64,000 nt of DNA from Macquaria australasica (lineage: Eukaryota > Chordata > Actinopteri > Centrarchiformes > Percichthyidae): the NCBI GenBank assembly GCA_005408345.1, contig SEMN01000203.1, positions 310,001 to 374,000 of the forward strand, read 5' to 3'. Under the pieces are notes generated by a model. That model was not told where the DNA came from, did not search any database, and saw nothing but the letters and a program-made list of their open reading frames with translations. Positions 32,116 to 42,611 of this stretch are shown here, in pieces (within the stretch, counting starts at the first letter, position 1; each line of letters starts with the position of its first letter). Position numbers and translations under genes: made by a program.

Positions 32116-34019
32116 CAGATCCTGATCAATGATGTGGTAAATACAGTAAACACTCCAACAGGTGTCACTTGTGTTGCCTGATCAGACCTAGATTTGTACA
32201 GACTGTGCTACATTGACATCCGCTTACTCTCTTGTTGCAGCTATTGAGGCGGGACAACTTAAACATTTTTTCATTGTTATTGGTACTTTGAGTTTGCTGA
32301 TCTCTCATAATTCCATCACAGCTCTGCCTAATTGCAACCCTAGCAGAAGTCTAGCCAGAATAACTGAAGACATTGTGTTTGTGAAGACCCTTTAGGCATT
32401 CTAACTTTAACATCATTTAATTAAAGCCACTATGTGTACACATTCTTATGTGGTAATAGCACCACTTATTCTGATGGCATACACCTTTGTTTGTAAAAAA
32501 AAAAAAAAAACAGTCACAGTGAGAATTGATGCAATTGATGGGTTGCTTTCAGCCCATTCATTCTTAGCGTCATGAGCTGCTGCCTGTCAGTGTCATTTAT
32601 GATACTACCACAGGATGTGCCCGAAGTCAAACAATCCTTCATATAGTGTTTTTTAAAGATAATGTATTGCATCAAGTAAGGCTTACTGTATCAGTCAGAG
32701 ATGATGTTACATTAAACACACAACGGTTTAATTTAAAGAGTAAAGAAGAACCAAAGATCATCAACTTCTACACACATTTATGAAAACATTAACTGGTTGT
32801 CAGAAAAGTTATCAGGGCTGTTTTTAGGTATGTCTGTTATAATATTCAAAGCTGTGGTCAGTTAAGTGCCCCTTGTCTTATGTTAAGACAGAAGCAAAGT
32901 GCAAAATCAATATAAGAAAAGCTGTAAAGGTATCCAATAAAATAAGAACAGATAATAACATTGACTTCACTCATCTAAAAGTTGACACTAACTTTCACTG
33001 AGTGCCATGTATATGCCCTAAATATGTCCTACTCATAACTTGTATTAAAAGGGATGATATAGTGTATGAACTCCTCAACTTGAAGGCATAAATTGTTCAC
33101 TCAACTCTTAGGTAACTAAACGAACCAGCCAGAGTGTGTGGATGGTAGAAGTGACAGAACCACTAGATGACCGTAAAATGTACATTACAACCCTGTAGAG
33201 TGGCTGTCCATCAGGATATAAGCACTTCCAGGCAACATGCCAAATGCGACATTAACATATTTTCCACCACTGAAATTACACCTATGTCAACATCCATAGG
33301 AAGCCTTTATAAAAGCCTGGCAGATGTGGTGACTACAAGCGACACTCACAGATGTCTCAGTCACAGCAATTGAATAAAAATAGCCTTGAAATACCCTGTA
33401 ACCATGCATTAAGTTCCCCATAGTGAGTGATACTAAGTGGTTATTTTTATGAGCATTTTGACATCCTGACTTTCAATTTAATGCTTTGACAGTTTGAGTA
33501 AGTGGGGGAATGACGAGACGTGCTCACAATTTGCCTTTTCCATTACAATTTAAATACATATTTGTAAGTTATATCTGTAACATGGGCATTAGTGGAGCCT
33601 GACATCAGGTAATGAACAAAAGTATTAGGAAAAGATGCTTTCCAAAATACTGACTATGGCTTGGTCACATATGCACCGGAGTGCATGGGAATTTGCTTCA
33701 GTCCACGTTCACATATTTAAAACCAAGGACAGCTCAATAATGCATTTTCTTCAATACAGTTGGACATGATTGGGCCTTCTGGGGTAATTAGTGGTATTTG
33801 TTCCAATTGTTTTTATTTTTTTTTGTTTGTAACATGGATTATTAAAGTTCACTCAACCTAATTTGAATCAGGCCAAAACCAGCATTCATAAACAAAGCAC
33901 TAGCTGCATGTTCATTGAGTTTATTATACTTCCAAGATTGAGTTTGGTCAAAACTAATCTTATTATCCCTGAAACTAATTTACAGTAGATGATAGACTTG
34001 CATGCATTCTTTGATTAAT
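32116..34019. other. Single-copy stretch, no gene seen
   Basis: No gene. A 16-base A run at 32495-32510. Short frames at 32213-32395 and 33167-33373 have no domain. No transposon ends were recognised. Confidence 0.45.
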
Positions 34020-34235
34020 TGACCAGACACCCTGTTCTATCCAGGATATATTCCTGTTCTCAGTGTGGATATATCTTGATTTCAAAAGGATTTGAAAAGG
34101 GTTTCTGGAGGATTTTTTCCTTATTCGAATTGAGGGTCTAAGAACAGAGGGTGTCGTATGCTGAACAGATTGTAAAGCCCCTTGAGGCAAATTTATGATA
34201 TTGAGCTATATAAATAAAATTGATTTGACTTGATA
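34020..34235 (+). repeat. LINE 3' end, third family
   Basis: The right half, GAATTGAGGGTCTAAGAACA, GAGGGTGTCGTATGCTGAAC, GATTGTAAAGCCCCTTGAGG and GAGCTATATAAATAAAATTG with a TTGATTTGACTTGAT tail, is the typical end of another fish non-LTR retrotransposon. The left limit is uncertain; the convincing part begins about 34100. The minus-strand 71-codon frame across it is chance. Confidence 0.7.
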
Positions 34236-34396
34236 TGATCCAGAAGCTGCTACTGTGACATAGTGTGCCATTGTGATGATGGTAACCCTTCTACGTCAAA
34301 TTGTCCCCATAAAATTAAGGGGATGAATGCTGACAGCAGGCTTAACTTGTTTTGTCTTAATCAGCTGTTATCAGTTAACGTTCATTTCATGACTCC

Positions 34397-34500
34397 TTGT
34401 TTTTAGCTGTACATTTAGGTCAACGAAAAACCGGAGTCAAATGCATTGTATGTGTACACCTGCTTGGCCAATAAATGTGATTCTGATTCAGATCCTGATG
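34397..34500 (+). repeat. LINE family 2, 3' tail fragment
   Basis: TTGTTTTTAGCTGTACATTT, AGGTCAACGAAAAACCGG, CATTGTATGTGTACACCTGC and TTGGCCAATAAATGTGATTC repeat the end of the LINE at 31088-32115, with a GATTCTGATTCAGATCCTGAT tail. 5'-truncated to about 100 bases. Confidence 0.85.
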
Positions 34501-35784
34501 ACTCCTGTCACGTTAGCCAAACTACAAAATTCAACTGTTATAAATGTGCATCACAAAGTGGTGTCCGCTAGTTGCGATTGCTATTACATTAACAGAACAG
34601 TGAGTCTGTCAGTAAGTGTTAGGTAACTGCACAACATTTTCCAGCCCCATATGGTCTAGCTAGGTAGCCGTCGAGTAAGTCGAGTCCGAACAGCTAATGC
34701 TAGCAGATGGTAGCAGAAGTCAAAATCCCTCAAATATACTTCCAAGCACATCACATCAGTATTTCAAGCTCATCACCTTAATCGGGATCTCTGGAGCACT
34801 AAGCAGCAGCTTGTCCTGTCAGTCTGTGAAACCAGCTTCAGCAGCCAAACGGGAGACTGAGAGCTGCTAGCAAGATCTTTATCATTCTGATATATTGAGC
34901 TTTAATTGCCAGCAGTTACTACAGTCATTATTACAACATAGCAGTCATCACTAAATATCATGCAGCTTTTGAATTTAATGGCTTTTGAGAAATATGTAAT
35001 TTTAAGTATACTATCCCTGCTATTATCACAAATGTTAACACCAGTAAATTGTTCCAGTTTTGTAGATACAGATGAACTTTAAAGTTCCAATTAAAATATA
35101 AGTACATTAAAATATGCGTCAGTGGTACAGCCCAAACAGGTGAAACAAACAGTAGTACTTTCTTGAAGACCCTACTTTTTAAACATTTTCATCAAATAAT
35201 TATCATCTCTTCAGTGTAATCCACAATAACAAGAGGTGGAAGTCTATATCTACTTTCAATTACACCATTTTAATATTATTTTGTTGCTCTCAATGTGTGT
35301 TGAGTTTTCACATTATTGTTTATTGCCCCCCTTGAATGAAGCATTGAATAACCCCCTAGAAAAGTACTAAGGGGCCCATGTGAACCTTTTCCAAACAATT
35401 CTGACTCAAACTATTTTATTAAGCAATTTAACTTTGTCTTTCTTCTTAAACAGTATTTTGTATTTCCTCAAACCTGCCAAAAGATTGGAAATGGGTACCA
35501 AGTCCACTGATGTCAATTTCACTTGAAATCAGGTTTGACTGATAAGGAAATTTGACCTACGCATTATTGGGAAAGATTCTTATTTTTCAGTAATATATAT
35601 GCACTCATGGAATAATGATAAAATAGAGCCTATCGATTTGCTAAAGTGTTTAGTTATCTCATGTACAGGTCTGAAAAGTTTGGACAGGATTTAGAGCAGC
35701 ACTTGAAGAAGTGTGGCACACTGTCACAACTCTGTGCTATGTCCCTGTGCTCATCCTGATTATTAAAGAAATTATTACATTCCT
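34501..35784. other. Single-copy stretch, no gene seen
   Basis: No gene. The segment 34660-34880 (GTCGAGTAAGTCGAGTCCGA, AGCAGCAGCTTGTCCTGTCA) could be a diverged dispersed repeat but has no second copy in this window. No notable simple repeats. Confidence 0.4.
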
Positions 35785-36135
35785 AACTGTTAAGGTCAGA
35801 CCCAAACAAAGACGGGACAGGCAGAGTGGTGCAGATGAATGATTTATTAACACAAAAACTTACAGAAACTTGGGAAACCAGGGAACGCCACACAGGGAAA
35901 CACCAGGGACGTGACAAGGAATGAACCAACACAGAACAAAGGAAAGGGGCCGTTATAAATAGGGAAGAAGTAAATGAGGGAATCAGAGGCAGGTGAGAAA
36001 AGAAACAGGTGAAAATAATCAAAACTGGCGGGAACAGAACAAAGACAGGAAGTAAATCATAACCGTGAACAAAGAACAGTCCTTCAAAATAAAACAGGAA
36101 ACAGACACATAACGGGATGTAACACTAACAAGGTC
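35785..36135 (-). repeat. Retroelement-like fish repeat, minus orientation
   Basis: On the minus strand it reads GTGTTACATCCCGTTATGTG, TTCCTGTTTTATTTTGAAGG, CACCTGTTTCTTTTCTCACC, a CTATTTATAACGGCCCC box, then TTGTGTTAATAAATCATTCA and CGTCTTTGTTTGGGTCTGAC. A TATA-like box followed by an AATAAA signal and a 'TTTGGGTCTGAC' end is the layout of a small LTR-like promoter/terminator unit. A related but diverged block is at 13985-14450 on the plus strand. No internal coding region, so it may be a solo terminal repeat. The minus-strand frame 35783-36022 is chance. Confidence 0.5.
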
Positions 36136-36253
36136 ATGTTGTTTGACTGACATAACCTGACATATGTTCCTTACTCAGGTGAAGGCAATAAAGTCATGAT
36201 CCTAACTTTTATTTTTTATTTTGTAAACCCCCCCAGCAAAAGTGCCCTTCCAG

Positions 36254-36412
36254 CTTCCAGTGGACAAAATGTGGTAAAGTGTCCTCTAGGGTGCCCTTCC
36301 AGTGGACAAAACAGGGTAAAGTGCCCTCTAGGGTTCCTGTCCAGTGGAGAAAACATGATCCAGTGCACTAATGTGTGCCCTTCCAGTGGAGAAAACACAA
36401 TGCAGTGCTATG
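36254..36412. repeat. 42-bp minisatellite, about 3.8 copies
   Basis: Units start at 36254, 36296, 36338 and 36380, exactly 42 bp apart, each beginning CTTCCAGTGG (TGTCCAGTGG in the third). The first two units are nearly identical; the last two drift. Because 42 is a multiple of three, both strands stay open across the array (plus 36196-36471, minus 36216-36398), giving 14-residue repeats such as PSSGQNRVKCPLG. No signal peptide or domain supports expression. Confidence 0.95.
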
Positions 36413-37510
36413 TACCACACCGCATGCAGTTAGTGCCCCCTTTTTCCACCCCTACCACTCAAACAGCCTGAGTCCGCCACTGCCTGTAGTGCCTGTTGTG
36501 CAGGTTTGAATGAGATCTGTAGAATCTGCATGCTAAAACTGTGTGCAAGTGTCCTCACTTCTGTAGTACACAAGTTGGTGAAGTAATTTGTATTTTGCAT
36601 TTTTTTATTGAAACCTGTAGAATCTGCATGCTAAAACTGTGTGCAGTCTCCTCGTCTTCACTTCTGTGGTACAATAACATTGCAACAGCAAATGACTTTT
36701 TCAGAAGCTGCTGAATTACAAAGGATGTTATTCTCCATATAGCTTTGGAGCATGCATACCTGCCTTAACTATGCTTACATTATGGAATCTCAGCTCAATT
36801 AAGCTTTCACCTCAATTAATGCGCTGCTTCATCTTCAGTTAAGAAAATGTAGGTTCAATTTCCCACCAGACTTAACTAACGGGGAGTGACCTTGCCTGAC
36901 ACATTGTTAAATGGACCAGCAAGAATGTTTTTTTTGTGGGTATAAGAGGAAAGGCTGGCTGTTAAAAGTCAACCATTTTCCCATTTCTCTATGTCATTGA
37001 TGCCTGACAGGCTGTAATTTCCATTCTCTCACTCCAGCAGAGCCTACTGAGCTGGAGATTATGGAGATGATGGTTTGGATTTTTAAGCACCCTCTTCATC
37101 CCATTTTAAATCTCTATAATGTCTGAGCATAAATAAAAACAGATGCCTTTTATAAAACAACTGGGCAGTGGAGCTGAATAACATTGTGCTTCAGTGAGCT
37201 CACATTTATTACTGTCGTTGTTGAGTGAACACTTCCTCTAGTCAATGTCAATCTACATGTCAATGGAAAGCCCGTTTGACTAATGGTTCTAGGAGAGCCT
37301 GGATTGAAAATCTCGGGTAGAACATTAATTTTCTAATTTCCCTGTCGGTGTCAATTTCACTATTCATTCTGTCAATAATGCTTGTGCAAAGGCCATTTAA
37401 GATTTTCCTGCCTTAACTGATTATTGGCATGCACAACTTCTGTTAATAGGAAACAGAGCTTTAATTAAAGCTCCAAAATTAGTTATTCAGTAGTAGTGAC
37501 TCAGATTAGT
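36413..37510. other. Candidate conserved non-coding block, no gene
   Basis: A direct pair of CTGTAGAATCTGCATGCTAA phrases (36515-36539 and 36616-36640) followed by AAACTGTGTGCA marks a 101-bp local duplication. From about 36790 to 37510 there are no recognised repeats, and AT-core motifs (CTCAATTAATGCG, TTAATTAAAGCTCCAAAATT, CATTTATTAC) are frequent, resembling deeply conserved developmental enhancers. Conservation itself cannot be seen here. The piggyBac-like MITE begins immediately to the right. Confidence 0.4.
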
Positions 37511-37514
37511 TTAA

Positions 37515-38105
37515 CTCTCATCCTACCGACTGGGGTCCCCGCAGACCCCAGAGGTATACTTTTTGTCATATCTCACAGTTGCCTTATTCTATCATTACAA
37601 TTTTTCATGACTTTGTGAGTCAGTTTTTTTTTATAACTCAATTTGTTCCTAATGACTTCATATGATTGTTTTCTCTTTCACTTTTAATTTGTGTTTTTTA
37701 AAAAATACTGATGTATTTCTATTGTAGTGTCGTCAAAAGCACCCAATTACGCCTATGCAGTTTTAATAGATGGAACTATTTATTGAGTTCATGTTTGCCA
37801 TGGGTGCTAATTTACAGTATCACACACTATCAGGGGGGTAGGGGCACTCGTTCAGTCGTTTTGAAGGAGGCGAACCTAAATACTGCTCTTCCTAAAATGA
37901 GATGATGTTCAAAGTCAGAAATACAAATTAACTGTAACTGTCCTAAAATAATAATAATAATCTGTTGTTTTTTTCCACATGAAATTAATTACATTAATAA
38001 TGTTTTGAGAAGAAATAAGTTTAACATTTTGCTATGATGGTTGTTTCTTAAAGTAACTTATTCTTCAGTCGGTAGTCGTTGTATGTTAAATATGTTGGAT
38101 GAGGG
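37515..38105. mobile_element. piggyBac-like MITE with TTAA target sites
   Basis: The element is flanked by TTAA on both sides (37511-37514 and 38106-38109). Its ends are CTCTCATCC (37515-37523) and GGATGAGGG (38097-38105), inverted with one mismatch. A 9-bp inner inverted pair, TACCGACTG at 37524-37532 and CAGTCGGTA at 38066-38074, sits directly next to the left end but 22 bp from the right end. This asymmetric spacing and the TTAA duplication are typical of piggyBac transposons. A perfect 8-bp stem (CTGGGGTC and GACCCCAG) lies at 37530-37551. 591 bp, non-coding, so non-autonomous. Confidence 0.8.
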
Positions 38106-38159
38106 TTAATTTGCTGGAGATGGGGGAGGGGGGTTAGTGACAGTGACCTGCTCCTCTTG

Positions 38160-38668
38160 AGTGGCAGAGGGAGGAGGGTGAAACTGAGGGAGCGTGTCGG
38201 TGGTCACCCTTGCATTAGATGAAGCAGAGGGTTTGAATCATTTCCTTGTCTCTTTGGATGGGGATCTCTTCAACTGACAAAGTCTTGGCTTTCACTGGCC
38301 TCCTCGAGGCAAGGTCACACCATTACTGCTTCACTGTTACTGGAAGAACACTCTTTCAGCTCACAAGCCCTGGACTTAAGTCCATCATTTTTCTTGCAAG
38401 CTCATTTGTAGCTCTAACTGTTCTCAAGCCAACACAAACGTCTAGAATGTACTGTATCTACTGTGAATGCAGACGAGATCAGGTAGAGTTCATGTTAATG
38501 CATTACCCCTCAGCAGCTTTCTGTTCCAGTTGCATTGAGCTTCATCTCTGCTCAGGTTCAAAATGTGTACTCGAAGAGTTTCAGAAGTTGTTTTGCAGTC
38601 ATCTTTTGTTGTACAGCATACTGAATACACCGCTGAAGCTCTTTTATGATCTATCTCCTCATTTATGA
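38160..38668. pseudogene. Possible decayed piggyBac transposase C-terminus (strand unresolved)
   Basis: The plus strand holds a 140-codon frame (38246-38668) with a cysteine-rich stretch: YCIYCECRRDQ, then FCSSCIELHLCSGSKC, similar in spacing to the cysteine-rich end of piggyBac transposases. The minus strand of the same interval, in broken frames, reads HSRRLCWLENS, then RLCQL followed closely by PSKETRK, which resembles the same domain differently and would be nearer a terminus. Only one can be right and both may be chance. The block lies just outside the TTAA-flanked MITE, so it is not part of that element. Confidence 0.25.
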
Positions 38669-40368
38669 TCTAGCTCATTGTGGCTGTACTATTTACTAAA
38701 AGCAGCATGCCATCTCCATTTTGTGTCAGTATATCCTGCTTGGTGTATATTAATAGAAGCAAACACTAGCATTTCTCCTTGACAGACTTTCGAGGTTAAG
38801 TGTTTAAAAGTGAAATCAGGAGATGATTCAATCTCCTGATTTCAGACAGACTTGAAGCTCTGTAGTGTTAAAGTCTTCTTTTTACTTTTTGGTTAGATTT
38901 TTGTGAATGAAACTTGCCCACGCACAGAGCAGAACAGGTAGCCTTATATAGCAATTTTAGGTGCGATGATTATGCTAATGATCTGATCTCATGAACTTGC
39001 AACTATCCAGGTAGCCAGCTGAATTGGGTGTGTCTGCGGACTTGGCTGTGTTCTGGCAGCTGGGGTCTGGCCCAGCAATAGTTGCCAGATTTGGCTAGGT
39101 TTTGGGTGAGTGGACTTTTTGGACCAACTATGGACCATGTGTGGTGACCTAAATTTGGGCAAGAGATAGCCATACAGACCTGGACCAGTTTAGGTTGAGT
39201 GTTGGGCAGGGTTTCTGCAGGTTTGCAAGACTTTTTTAAAACCATTATGAATGCAATTTAAGACCTATTTCACGTCCATACTGGCAAAAAAGTATGAAGG
39301 ATATGAAGGAAAATCGGAGTCCCGGAATTACTTGCAAAGTAAATGAATTTATTCACATTCAACATGATTGATCAACATGGTTTGAAACAGCTCACCTGTC
39401 TTCATTGCTTTTATATGATTGATGTTTAGCTACCATGCGTAAAGTCCAGAGCACCTCTGCTTTTAATGTTGGGATAGATCAAAACATTGTCCAGAGGAGT
39501 TGCAGGAGTTAACATTGTTAGTGTAGAGTAGGTTGCACTGGGGCCTGACTTTGGTGACTATTGGCTGATGGCAGGCGTTTGCTGGTGGCTTTTTACGGTG
39601 GCTTTATGTTTTTCTGACTATTAGAGTCTAATATTATGGTAGTTATGTGGTGCTAGCTACATTATAAAGTTCAACTTAGAACTAAAATAAATTACAATAA
39701 AAACAAAGATAGACACCTGGGTTGATGCCAGAAGTAGTCATCCAATGACACATAATAAATCATGAAACATTTGTTTACTAATCAGTTTAATATGCAATCA
39801 TCATGACACTCTGCTTGCTTTAGTTTTCCATCAATGACACCCAAACATTTCTCATTAATTGGTTCTCTGAATATTAATTCTCTAACTACTGATTAGATGC
39901 AGAACAGCAATCCATTCAATAATGTTCCTAAATCGACGGGTTTAAGACAGCAATCATGTTGATGTGACCATGTTTTATGCCCTCTCAAACCTTAATCATT
40001 AGTTAAGCAAACAGCAAGCAGAGAAGCTAAATTACTTGTGTATACTACATCCGATAAGCCAATAATTACTGCCTGCTGTTCTCTTTGTGTTATTGATAGA
40101 GTACATTGGCCCATAAACAGGATAAAGGTCAGGATGTAACAATTGCCATTTACGTTCTTTTTACACTAATGGACATCAATAGCGACTGTGTACTGCTTTA
40201 AATGGCAAAACAGTTTAATGATCTGCAGTAAAAAAAATTAATGATCATAACTGAAGGAGATTCTACCTTAATGAGAGCCACACACGTACTGAAGCCTTAT
40301 TGTGTTTCCGTTAGAGATAAACTGAAAGCAATGATCCACTTCTCTAGAAGCGAAAGAAAAGTTTTAAT
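38669..40368. other. Mostly single-copy stretch with weak repeat traces
   Basis: No gene. 39040-39245 has TGGCCCAGCAATAGTTGCCA-like wording reminiscent of a degenerate fish repeat. 39215-39290 (GGGTTTCTGCAGGTTTGCAA, TTGCAAGACTTTTTTAAAAC, AATGCAATTTAAGACC) resembles the end of a fish MITE. About 39780-40320 is repeat-free and AT-core rich, another candidate regulatory block. The minus frame 39003-39245 has no domain. Confidence 0.4.
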
Positions 40369-40892
40369 CAGGGCCAGATTATCCTTTTAGGGGGTCCAGG
40401 GGCAAAAATTAAGTGTGGGCCCTTTTGATCCCCCATCCCTCCCACTCATTGTCTATCCTGTTGCCTGTATGTGCCATTCAGGAACAGAGCCTACATGAGC
40501 CAGCTTCAACTACTACTCTTATTCTGGAATATTACTCTTTTCCAGGTTTGCCTTGTTAGCTTGTGGTAATCTCATTAAAACATAAATATATGTAGAAACA
40601 TGCAGTATACAAGTATAAGATTAAATGAAATAATAAATATAACTAGATTTTCACACCGGGCCCCGGTAACAATTCAGGAGCTTAAAGCCCTTATCATTTC
40701 AGTTTATACTGTGCTTTAGTGGTGCATATTTCTGAACAATTTTTCAATTAATCCACAAACTAATTGACACAGAATGATCCTGTGGACTTCGTGGGCCAAG
40801 GGGCCAAGGGTGTAATTTCCACTAGGGAAACCAAACCTTTGCCATTGCCTTGGGCAGTTTCCATCTTTGCCCAGTTGGTAATCCAGCCTTTG
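40369..40892. mobile_element. hAT-like MITE, CAGGGCCAGATTA family
   Basis: Left end CAGGGCCAGATTATCC (40369-40384), then GGGGGTCCAGGGGCAAA. The right end in reverse complement reads CAAAGGCTGGATTACC, then AACTGGGCAAA, so the ends are imperfect inverted repeats. I recall the 'cagggccggatta ... ccaggggca' pattern from fish hAT-type MITEs. The flanking octamers (GTTTTAAT and TTATAACA) do not match, so the insertion is old or the limits are off by a few bases. Non-coding. Confidence 0.55.
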
Positions 40893-41940
40893 TTATAACA
40901 GATGTAAAGCAAGATTTCACTCTGAAACACCAGTGTCTATAGGGTTTACTGACAGTATTTATGACCATAAATAACTGGAATAATTAAAAGCATGATTTTC
41001 ACCAATTTCATTTCATGTAATAACAATGTGTCCATATTATTATTGAATAGTACTGTCACAGTTACTTGCAGTTTTATGTCATGAGGCTAGTATAATGATA
41101 AGGAAATCTCACGATTTGATTCAGATTTGGTTCTTGATTTAAAACCGATTCTTGATTCAATAAATAGGGAAGGGGGCAATAGTTTCCAGCTTAGCAGTCA
41201 CCAGTTAACTGTAAGCTAAACCATCCACTCGTGTCCCTAGTTGACTGAATGCAATATGAAACATGACTGGCAGTTAAGCCAACTGGTTTTGACTAAACTC
41301 ACTGTTTGATGAACAGAAAAAAAGCATAGAAAAGTGTGTGAGAGCATGTGAGAAGTTAAAACAATATACATTTTAGTCTTGCAAAACTAATTATTAAGTA
41401 ATTAAATCAAAAATACACCCAAAAACTTGCGTTTTTGACAATGACCTACAAAATAAAGTATATACATAGTGTGTGCCTGCTGAATTCAAGTCGACCACAG
41501 CTACCTTTCTCTGTGAAGAACAAAAATTGCTAACTTTTTAACACCTGTCTTTCAAATACACAGGGAGTGAATGTTTAATAACGAAGTATCACTTTTAACT
41601 AAACAAGTAGTAAATGAGTATCACATTAAGGAAAATGACTTTTGGCCCATTGTGTCTGTCTTACAATGATTGCATCCACATTTCGTATTCTTTCACGAGC
41701 AGGCTGAAATATGAATGGAAACGGACGCAGACTCAACCGCAATTTTACTTGAGGCAAAACTGAATTAAACCACAGTAAATTGGATGAAATTAGTAAAATG
41801 TGTCTAAAGGCTAGTAATAGCAGAATGAAATGTCCAAGATTAAATTGGCTACAGTCAGGTCTTTACTGCACGGTGCTTTGGGCTTTAAAGCACATCTCAC
41901 ATAACATCCAAAACACACAATGATGGAGGCTTTTACAATA
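40893..41940. other. Single-copy AT-rich stretch
   Basis: No gene. 41110-41165 has GATTTGATTCAGATTTGG and TTGATTCAATAA-type repeats of short units. No transposon ends recognised. Confidence 0.4.
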
Positions 41941-42100
41941 CCAGAATCAGCTTTATTGGCCAGGTGTGTGTACACTTACAAGAAATTTGACTCCATTTTT
42001 TAAATTGCTCTCATTGTACGTATGAATGTACAAAATACTCTGTACATACACAGTCAATAAACACCATAAAGTACAAGGAGTAGCTACCTGGACAGATGGA
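41941..42100 (-). repeat. LINE family 2, 3' end fragment
   Basis: On the minus strand it ends GTCAAATTTCTTGTAAGTGT, ACACACACCTGGCCAATAAA, GCTGATTCTGGT, matching the end of the LINE at 31088-32115. A TACAGAGTATTTTGTACATT segment upstream corresponds to its 3' UTR. Truncated at the 5' side near 42100. Confidence 0.8.
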
Positions 42101-42611
42101 GCTTTTACATCACCAGTATAGAGCATTGACCCAATACAATAGTCCATATTTAATGGCACAGGAAACTCAAAATTCTGAATGCGTTACCAAGGTGCCTAGG
42201 TGTTATTTGTGTTGGTGGTCTTGCCATCGGCTCTTCAACATTTCATCAATAACTATTAGTTGCTTCCTTGCTGTTTCGTCCTTTAATTTTAGCATCTTGA
42301 TTCCCTGATTCTATGGCTAAGGGACAGACTTCTCCCATACCTGAACCCTTGCCCTGAGCCAGCTAGCCCGCTGGCTAGCCCACCTACTGCCTCCCCTGAG
42401 CTGGCTAGCCTGCTGCCTGTCTGGATCATGTATTTCCTGAACCCCATGAGCCTTCATTGGAACAGTTAAGGAGTCCAGTGGCCATCTTTTGAAGGGACTT
42501 GCCTTGCCATTATCAGGGGGAACCGATGAGTCCCCATAAGACAGTCTGGTCCCCATGGCTCCCGATGCCATTGACTTTCTGTGAGAACTGCTGTTTTCCA
42601 TCACGCACCAG
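42101..42611. other. Single-copy stretch with GGCTAGC clusters
   Basis: Several GCTAGC-containing units (CCAGCTAGCCCGCTGGCTAG near 42358-42377, CTGAGCTGGCTAGCCTGCTG near 42397) form a small degenerate tandem repeat. The 105-codon minus-strand frame (42317-42634) covers it and has no recognisable domain. Confidence 0.4.
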
